From the NCBI GenBank assembly GCA_023213395.1, contig CM041465.1:217689741-217753740 (forward strand): a DNA stretch of 64,000 bases, given 5' to 3'. This document shows positions 56,545 to 64,000 of the stretch, in pieces. This DNA comes from Cycas panzhihuaensis. Taxonomy: Eukaryota > Cycadophyta. The translations under genes and the position numbers were made by a program. The first letter of the stretch is position 1, and each line of letters opens with the position of its first letter. The notes beneath the pieces were generated by a model. The model searched no databases and was not told where the DNA came from. It saw only the letters and a list, made by a program, of their open reading frames with translations.

Positions 56545-59146
56545 TTTGTGGGGGGGAGGGGGGGATTCTGGTTGCCCCCCATACACCCTGGCTAAAGGGG
56601 GCTCTTGCCCCCTGTTTCCCGGCTTCCGGGAATGGATACGGAATCACCGACTCAGGTAAGTGCAGGTATGTCTCTGGCATTATCATCACTTTTATGTACT
56701 GATTGTCTGCTTACATATTTGCATGCGTATGACTTTGTGGGTGGCCTGGTCGTCATCCACACCTATGTTTAGCCTATGACGACTATAGCAGGGGCACACT
56801 CTTAGCGAGTGTGGCACCCTGGTGACCGTATTACTTCCCGCATCTGCCCTCCTCTCTCCTGGACCCAGGGTTTGCGCCACCTCCACCGTGTGATGTCTCA
56901 TCGCGTTGCTGGTTAGCTTGCCACCTCATTTGGGGCCTATTTACGCCGTGGGCCGTTTCTTGGCTTGTGTGCTCCGGGTGGGTGTTTTAGTTGTCCTTTA
57001 GCCTTTTTCTGCTTGCCCCGGCCGGACGGTTGGTGGGCCCCATTTGTGTCTCTGGTGTGTCTGCGTAATCTTGGCATGCAGACCGCGATCTTCAGCATCA
57101 CGGAATTTTCGTGATCACTGGAATTCAGCATCGCTAAAGTTTCCAGACGATTGTCTCTGTTTGTTTTTAAAATCCGTGGTGGCATTTCGCATTATGAACG
57201 CCACGTGGTTCGCGCCTTTTCTCCTCCCAGGTAGTGCCCTATTCGCGACTTTAGGGTTTTGCTTTAGTACTTAAACATCTTTTGGCTCTTTTGGATCATC
57301 TTTTGGCTCACTTTTGGATTGACTCTCAAGAGGAACACTCTCCGCCTCGCTCTCTTCTGTTGCTGCAACAAGCGGACCTCGCACTCTTCATACAGCCGAC
57401 TCTCCTTTGGCTTGGTGAGACATTCTCTCGGCCCTCAAACGCCTTGGAGAGGGCTCCTTTGAAGCAGTTTCCACTGCTTTCACCTGTGCACCACGAGCTC
57501 CCGTTTGCAGTGTTTCCTGCTCCACCTCCATAGCGGGGCCCCTAGCCCGCTCTACTCCAGATCTGGTATTTGTTCCGGCCCTTCTTCACGCTTTTGGGGG
57601 CAAATCCTTGCCTCCCTTTCCGGTACTCTTCACTTTGTATTTGTTTTGGTGATATCTACACTTGACTTATTTGTTTTCATTTGTTGCTTGAGAGTTGGTT
57701 TCCTCCCTCTTGAGGCTATTGTACCACTCTCCCTCTGCTTCTTACTGCGTTTCTTTGTCCGAGCGTGGCGTTGAGGGGTTGCATAGGCTTTGGACAGGGG
57801 CTGGGTGGATTCCGCACCACCTTCCACGCTCCCTAAGCGGCTCAAAGCCCTCCAAAGCCTCCCTCTCGCCCCGTGCTACTCTTGGCTTGCAAACAAGGGT
57901 TCGAAGGCTCCTTGGTTGCCCAAACCAGTCAAGTTGCAGCGCTGATTTGGGACCCTTTATTCAGGTTTGGGTGCCATCCATAGGCCCCAACCGTGGGTTC
58001 TTGCTCCACCTTTGCTCCCCGGTTACCCGGTTTGCTCCCCGTAGTATCCCGGTTCCCCGTGGGTGTCTTTGGGTCTTTCTTGCCCCTTCTTGCAGCCGTT
58101 TTCCAGCCTTGAGTCTTGACTTTCTCCTCGCTGCCCCGTGGCTCTTGGGAAGAGGTTTGGGCACCATTTGCGGTAGGCCACTCGAGGCTTACCTTGTTGT
58201 TTCCTTTCATTTGGATCGTTCTTCTTTGATATTTTCCTTATTGGACTAACACTGATGCATGTACATTTAGACTCTCGTTTATGTTGTTAGACATATATTG
58301 CTAGATCTTTGTGTTGCATATAGGTGTCTCCCCTCGACAGGAGGGAGACCTTTGTTGCTTACAGGTACTCGGGGCAGCGGAGAACGCGTTGCGGTGCCCC
58401 CTTCCACCCAGAAGCGTCCCTTGCATGTGTCATATTTTATGCTATCTCATTTGTTAATTAGCGTTCCTTTCCTTCCTTGATTATCGCATTTATTTTTCAC
58501 GGGAAGGTAAGGAAGCCCCTTTCGCTGCCGCCACATCTCACATCCCAGATGCCTTGAGTGGTTGGGTGCTCCTCCCAAGGCTACGCCATCTCTCACGCCT
58601 TGGCCCGGTGCACGCCTCCGTTCCCCTTCGCTACCCCCGGTCTTTTTCCTTCTTTTATTCTTTTCCTAGTAATTAGAACATCGAAAGATTAAAAGGGAAA
58701 ATTGCCTTTTGTATTAGTTTGCAATTTGTTTGCCTTGTTGCATGTACTTTTGTTATTCGTAGGAAAGGTTGTAGGAGTCTTCTTCTCCTTACCCTTCCTC
58801 CCTCTTCCTTACCGCCTTGGCGCCTTGCTCGCATCGTCAGATACGGTTAGATTGCATAGGATTGTTCTTGGCCTATCCTTGTTAGGTTCTTTCTCTCTCC
58901 CTTCCGCCACCCAAGGGTGGGAGGGCCTACTCCCAGTCAACCCGGGTTCGTCCTCACGTATCTTCGCCCTTCGCTCAAGGTGGTGAAGGGTCGCCCGATA
59001 GTAGCCATACTCCATTGCGGATCCGAACTCGCGCTCGGCGCAGGCGCTCTGCGTAGTTGCTTGCCTTGTAGGTTCCACTTCCTATCGTTTCGTCACCATC
59101 TCTCCCGCGCTATCGATTCGGTGGTTATCCCGTCTTGTGGCGTCCA
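56545..59146 (+). repeat. Tat-3 5' LTR
   Basis: About 2.6 kb. The right end is fixed by the primer site. The left end is uncertain: a G-rich run (56552-56567) begins the GC-rich part, and a second G run lies near 56597-56601. Blocks match the Tat-1 3' LTR (see that entry). Long open frames inside it (57695-58249 and others) are composition effects without protein character. Confidence 0.7.
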
Positions 59147-59147
59147 C

Positions 59148-59165
59148 TGGCGACCATACTGGGGA
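59148..59165 (+). other. Tat-3 primer-binding site
   Basis: TGGCGACCATACTGGGGA, one base after the LTR CA. The following actgccagtaaggga matches the same place in Tat-1 (tctgctagtaagaga). Confidence 0.85.
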
Positions 59166-59401
59166 CTGCCAGTAAGGGAGCTAGTCTCGCTCTCTTCGGT
59201 TGGTTTCGCTACTTCTGTGTGATCCTTTCTGTACCTGTCTTGACCTCCACGTTGGGCAGCCCCCAACGCGTGTTATATCGTTCCTTCTCTGTTCCTGACA
59301 TCGCCGGACGACCTTGCATCTTGGTTTCTCTCGTCGTTTGCGCGGTCTACCCTTTGTTAAGACCCGTATAGCCTTCTTGCCTCGTCGGATCCCGTCCGAC
59401 T

Positions 59402-61490
59402 ATGGAAGGGTACTCTTAGATTGGACCTATCCCGCCTTGCTATGGAAACCCAAGCTCTTCCTTCATCATTCGAGTCCACCCAAGAGGGTGACGACTCCTT
59501 TACTACCCGATCGATCAACACCTTTCTTGTGCTCCCCATCCTTCTACCCACGCCTAGAGGGATCCGCTCCTCCTGGGATTGCCACGCGATGGGTGATTTT
59601 ATGAGGAACCTTGGATGGACATGCCTTGTTCGAGGTCCCGATCACCTCTTATGGGTATGTGGGGACTCCTCTGATGGCGTGCTTGAGGCTCTTGGACGGA
59701 TGCCGCCGTGCGGCATGCTCTCAACCACGTCCGAATGGCTTGAGGGTGTCTGCGCAGGGAGCCTCTTCCTCCTCTGCTCTTCCCCCTCATGCTTCATCCT
59801 CGTCTGCCTTTCCTGTGACAACAAACCCTTTCGTGCCCTAGTCGCCCCATTCGTTTCCTGCAGTGGGGGCACGTGTGGCACCTTCCATTCCTTATCAAGG
59901 CCCTAATGCCTTAGGGCCTTCTCACGATGTCTGTCCCTCGGTGGGGGTTAGCATACCCATTCCCGATCCAACTAATGTCTTGCCTCCCAATCGGCACATG
60001 CCGCTCCTAGTAGGCCTAGTCGCCTGCTAGCCTTCCGATTGCGGTCGGGTGGGATTCGTTCCCACGCATCCTCCAACCCAGTAGCGTTGGTGCTTCTTTC
60101 TCGTTCCCCGGTATACTTCTCAACCTTGGGGGCGGGGTAGGAAGCCGTCTTCTGTTTATGGGGTGGATCCGCTACACCCATACGGAATGGCCCCACCTAC
60201 GGGTGGCTGTATGGGCGAACCCGATTCGCATCCCTCTTGTCCGCCATCTAATGCGGTTCCATCAGTTGTGCCTTCGCAAGGGAATCGACTCCCTTCAGGC
60301 GCCCTTTTTCCCGCCCCTTGTCGTGGGGTGGTTCCTCAAGGAGGGATGGGTGTCCTACCCCATCCGCTCCTTGCGCGCTACCTACTTGACGTTCGTTGAT
60401 CCTACGGTTCGAGCAAGGCGCGCCTTCGTGGACTTTAGGTCAACCCTCTCTCGGTTGAGGCGTTGCGAACCAACTTGCCGCCTCATCCTCCACGAAGTTC
60501 CTAGATTCGATGGGACTTCGTCGCAGACCCGTGAGCATGTCCGTAGTTTCTCTATGGCATGCATCGATTCTTGGGCTTACGACCATATTTTGATGAAACT
60601 CTTTCCTCGATCCTTGCGGTGGCGCCCTTAAATGGTTTTATCGTCTCCCCCACTCGATCTATTCATTCCAGCAATTGGTGGGCGAGTTCATCAATTACTT
60701 TGATGTAGCTCGCCCATTCGAGAGCGGGATGAAATCCCTTCTCTCGCTCAAACAAGGTCACGATGAGATGAATCGTGACTTTGTCTGACGATTCCACGAT
60801 CCGCCTTCCTCCACCAGGCGACTTTGCGGGAGGCTGAGCGGGACTGTTTGTCAATGCACTTCGTCCGAAGTCCACGTGGAAGTCCTCGAGATGGGGCGAC
60901 CACGTGTGATTCGTGATCGCCAAGTGCTTGGCGTTGGAGGCTATTGAGATCCAAGCTGGTCTCAAGAAACCTCTTAAGCCCTCACAACGCCGTGAGGCAC
61001 CACCCCCTACCAAAGACACTAAACCTTCTCGGTACGCGGTCTTCCTCTCATCCTCTGAGAGGACCTTAGATCCCCTCACATCGATTGCTCGCTCGTTCGG
61101 CGTCGATGAAGGAGCTCAAGCTTCAAGGTCCTCCGTCTCCTACTTCAAACAAACAAGTCCAACAAACTACCCAAGCTCCTCTTCCTGTGAATGGGAACGC
61201 CAGCCCTCCCAAGCGAGAAGGTCAGGCCCTCCGCTTGAGAAGAAGTGGTGTTCCATTCATGGGGATTGCTTCCATGACGATTCACGTTGTAGGGCCCGGA
61301 TCCAAAGGATGCCCTCGACGCGATTCCTCTCCCAAACGGGCCTCAAGGCCTAATCTAGACCAACTTTGTTCACAAGGATCCGTTCCTAAACATGGGGAAC
61401 GTGATCGCAACCCCAAACCAAGAACAACCGTAGCAGGAAGATCACTGATCCCCGCCCTTCCCGCGACAAAGGGAAGGGCGCCTTAACTCT
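59402..61490 (+). pseudogene. gag: Tat-3 gag
   Basis: Likely start ATG at 59402 (Met-Glu-Gly-Tyr), shared with Tat-1. A proline-rich part at 60163 reads MDPLHPYGMAPPT, as in Tat-1. The capsid-like part at about 60495-60640 reads VPRFDGTSSQTREHVRSFSM, ACIDSWAYDHILMKLFP. Then ALEAIEIQAGLKKPLKPSQR (60930) and a basic, Ser/Pro-rich tail with KKWCSIHGDCFHDDSRC near 61245, a Cys/His cluster that may be a zinc-binding site. Several frame changes separate these parts. Confidence 0.8.
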
Positions 61491-62019
61491 TCTTCCTCTT
61501 CTCGTTCTCCTAGTACTGCACTGCTGCCTTCACGACCGGAATAGGGGAAGAAGGTGATTCGCTTGCTGAAGCAACTCAGGCCTTCGCCCCTTACGCGATC
61601 TCAAACTGCTAAGGAAGCGGAGCCTGGGTTCTTCCGTTTCTTCCAATCCCCTTAGGAGATCCTTCCTCCGAAATCCTCTTTCCCCAAGGCTATTCCACGT
61701 GGCGCCCGGTTACGACTTTCGAGGGCACTTACCCAACCCAATCGGAAGGGTAAACCCTTCTCCGTCGTGGACGAGCTCCATACTTGGCCGCCGCAGAATG
61801 TCCTTGATGGACGTTCGAGGAGTTGTCCCAAGCAACGCCCTCCTCTGGAAGCTTTAGGATCGGAGATGTGCACTGCCCACGCTTTGCGTCGCCCAAGGTG
61901 GCGACCCACTATTTCCTTCGATCCTAAGGATCTTCTCCCACGGTGAGCAGGAACGTCGGTGGAACTTCCCATTCACCATCACGATCGATCGCTGATCGTG
62001 CCTCCAAGAACTGTTGTCT
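61491..62019 (+). other. Tat-3 gag-protease linker, no motif
   Basis: Corresponds to Tat-1 11000-11430 by order. No domain recognised; frames are broken. Confidence 0.4.
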
Positions 62020-62440
62020 ACAACGGCTTCTGTCGATGCCATGCCCTTGCGTGTTATGCAAGAGTTGGTATCTCCGCCTGAACCCGTTCATGGCGATGCC
62101 AAGGGTATGATGGCGAGAAGACCCTCTCGGATGCATGCGATTCCGCTTACCCTTGGGGCAAAACCGTTCTTGCCGATGTTGTAGTCCTCGGCGTTGGCGT
62201 GGATTACAACCTCCTTCTGGGTCGCCCATGGCTCGACCAAATGGGAGCCGTGTGTTCGACCCTTTGGGGATACTTAAATTCGTCCATGACGGACGAATGA
62301 GAGTGGTTCCCGTGAACGCCTCTTTTCCAAACAAACTCGTTATGCCAATTCGCAAACCAAGGTTCACCCACTCACGCCTCGGCTTGTTCAATTGGTATAC
62401 CCAATCCGTCAGAAGAAGATCCCACATCTTCCCTTTCTAG
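62020..62440 (+). pseudogene. Tat-3 protease
   Basis: The active-site part near 62020 (VVYNGFCRCHAL-like) has no clear DTG. The end of the domain is well kept: VVVLGVGVDYNLLLGRPWLD and LWGYLKFVHDGRMRVVPVNA at about 62180-62320. This aligns with Tat-1 11660-11790 almost residue by residue and has the standard LLGRPW. Confidence 0.8.
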
Positions 62441-63079
62441 TCTCGCACGTTTTGCCCCTATTGGCGTCGGGAGTTATGGGTACCTTGCCTCGTTCAGCGA
62501 TGATGAATCGCTTGACGGAGACGAGGGTTGTCTCCACCCCATTTCTTTCCTTCGCGCCAATAGGCCGCACTGCCTCGCCTAGCCCTCGTTTGGGACCTCT
62601 CTCTGGTGAGACTAGCCCTCGTATGTCACACACCATCGCTTCGTCTTGACCCGCCCGCCAGTTCTTCTTTTCATTACCCCGCGGTGATGGTTTTGAGGAA
62701 TTGCTTCGCCTCCTCTCAAGGAGCCTCTTTCAGTTTTCCTTGATTTCCATGAAGGAGTTGAGCGATCCGATGATCACCCCGATCCGTTGCTCTTTCCCTT
62801 CTAGCGCTTCTTCTACTCGAAATAGGGTCATCCATGGAGTGGACTATTTCGAGGATGATGAAGCCCTCATTGAGCACTGCGGGCCTTGCACCTAATCGCC
62901 TTGGTCACCACCGGCTCGGTCACCGGAAGATCTTGCGATCGGATCCACGCCGCCGATCCGATCCCTCTCCTATTCCTCCTCCTCCTGTTGATCTTGCCCT
63001 CTTCACTTTGAAGAGGGCAATGCCATGTGCATGGGGGAATTCAAGGCGTAGTCTTGGCCCCGCAAGGTCATTAGGGTTG

Positions 63080-63300
63080 GGGCGAATGCTCTCCGATGAG
63101 ATTAGGAATATTCCCTTCTGCTCCGGGAATTTCGAGACATTTTCGCGTGGGATTATCTTGACATGAAGGGAATCGACTCCTCGATTGTCACTCATAACCT
63201 CACCACCCTTCTGGCGCCACCCATGCGCCGAGCGGCGTCCCTTCACCGAAGCTCGCCACCGTCGAGATGGAGGTAGAAAAGCTCGACGCCGAGCTCGAAT
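63080..63300 (+). pseudogene. Tat-3 reverse transcriptase, N-terminal stub
   Basis: Reads LLREFRDIFAWDYLDMKGID, SSIVTHNL, then PMRRAASLHRSSPP and VEMEVEKL near 63265. This is the segment just before the RT core in Tat elements (FRDVFAWSYEDMPGID, HRLP, VEEEVEKLL). The RT core, with the DFRDLN and YxDD motifs, does not follow. Confidence 0.75.
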
Positions 63301-63450
63301 ATCTCCATGACCGTTGACCAAATTCCAACCCGGTGGGTCGGTCCTTTTGTCATTATCGAATCTCTCGATAATGGTGCCTATAGGATAGCCACCGGGGCTC
63401 GAATTTGAGAAAGCCGTTAATGGGATGTTCCTTAAGAAGTTTTACGCTTG
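63300..63450 (+). pseudogene. Tat-3 integrase C-terminus
   Basis: KFQPGWVGPFVIIESLDNGA (63330) and, after a frame change, EKAVNGMFLKKFYA followed by a TGA near 63447. This is the usual integrase tail of the Tat group (W-GPFVI, DG...PVNG..LK.YY). It starts within a few codons of the RT stub, so RT core, RNase H and the integrase core are missing between them. LDAELEYLHDR at the joint may itself be integrase. Confidence 0.8.
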
Positions 63451-64000
63451 ACCCTTGATCCCTCGCCTCGCCTCCGAAACGAGCCTAAACTACCATCTTA
63501 GGTTGTCCCCATTCTTCCCAGCCGCGTGTAGAATGGCTATTTAAGATGGACCCCGCTTTGTCTCTCCGTCTGCGGAACCCGCGTTCCGTATCCTCTTGGG
63601 AACCTTGGTCCTCTCGCTGGGCATCTCCCAACCGGAGGACGCTGGGGCATTGTTGCCCCTCTTTCTGTCTGGCGTTTCCTTCGCATATCCGTTATGCTCT
63701 CCTGCGGACATGTATGCGTCACCTCCCTAACCTCACACCTCCATGTCGTCCCGCTCACGGCGTGGGTGTGTGCCCCTGTTAGGTGTGTGGTTATACATGG
63801 AAGGAAACGTGTGCATCATACTATAAAATGTTCATAACATGAATCACCTACTACACAACATAACACTCACCCCATGCACGTATACATATCAAAATCATGT
63901 CATCATACATCCTGGGAAGCCGGTGTCCTTGCAGGGGGGGTACAATCATATGGTCCTATATATGACCCCCTGGAAGCCCGTGCTTTCCTCTGCCAAACTA
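63451..64000 (+). other. Tat-3 3' untranslated region
   Basis: No coding signal supported. GC drops after 63780. No 3' LTR start matching 56545 onward was seen before the window ends. Confidence 0.5.

Larger units (their letters stand above)
56545..64000 (+). mobile_element. Tat-3: CpG-rich Tat-like Gypsy element with collapsed pol
   Basis: Plus-strand element in the same broad family as Tat-1: LTR (to 59146), primer site, gag, protease, the first part of RT, then directly the integrase C-terminus. GC content and CpG rise sharply at its left border. The 3' LTR is not reached by the window end. Small frame changes occur in every gene, so it is not coding-competent. It may still have moved with the help of other elements. 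Confidence 0.85.

Noticed and set aside
57695-58249. 184-codon open frame
   Set aside because: Lies wholly in the GC-rich Tat-3 LTR, is rich in Ser, Leu and Arg as expected from composition, and is not kept in the Tat-1 LTR.
59421-59906. 161-codon open frame starting MDLSRLAMETQAL
   Set aside because: It overlaps the gag N-terminal region but in a frame not shared with Tat-1. Parts may be gag read across a frame change; I do not list it as a separate gene.
57000-64000. A bacterial or organellar insert because of the high GC
   Set aside because: Gag, protease and integrase pieces match Tat-1 and Tat-2; GC is explained by retained CpG in a younger copy.
1-64000. CRISPR array, phage, operon or prokaryotic defence system
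   Set aside because: No evenly spaced short repeats, no prokaryotic gene layout or ribosome sites; all coding signals belong to plant LTR retrotransposons.

Overview
The window looks like nuclear DNA of a seed plant with a large genome, made almost entirely of nested LTR retrotransposons. I found no convincing host gene, rRNA, complete tRNA, CRISPR array or prokaryotic feature. The evidence is plant Copia and Gypsy protein domains, TG...CA LTRs with 5-bp target duplications, and primer sites of the initiator-Met-tRNA type. Many old, decayed elements without an intact gene would fit a gymnosperm or a similarly slow-turnover genome, but that is inference; nothing here fixes the species. Names such as Tat-1 are labels used only in this annotation.

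Layout, left to right. Tat-1 (1-19116, +) is an old Tat-like Gypsy element: a partial 5' LTR, primer site, gag, protease, an unexplained minus-strand reading frame, an RNase H remnant and a long 3' LTR. Its gag is split by Cop-1 (1417-9017, -), a full-length Copia element with 297-bp LTRs (8 differences by eye) and a perfect GATGT target duplication. Tat-1 itself interrupts Tat-2 (19117 to at least 33398, -), whose RT stops exactly at the Tat-1 LTR. Tat-2 also contains Gyp-1 (24108-30600, -), and its probable 5' LTR fills 31016-33398. Cop-2 (33399-47851, +) is an older relative of Cop-1, and its RT is split by Gyp-2 (39505-46230, -), a sister of Gyp-1. A Copia RNase H fragment, Cop-3 (about 47852-49260, -), follows. 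Gyp-3 (49513-56385, +) is a complete but stop-riddled chromovirus-like element. Tat-3 (about 56545-64000, +) is a relative of Tat-1; it is GC- and CpG-rich, and its RT N-terminus is joined almost directly to the integrase C-terminus.

None of the elements could move on its own: each has stops, frameshifts, deletions or changed catalytic residues. The most interesting points are the minus-strand frame inside Tat-1 (12587-14083), the loss of the pol core in Tat-3, a tRNA-like segment with a hairpin kept at the same place in the leaders of Gyp-1 and Gyp-2, the alignable leader of about 2.1 kb in Cop-1 and Cop-2, and the sharp CpG contrast between Tat-3 and Tat-1. All alignments were made by eye. 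Boundaries given as 'about' are uncertain by tens to hundreds of bases.
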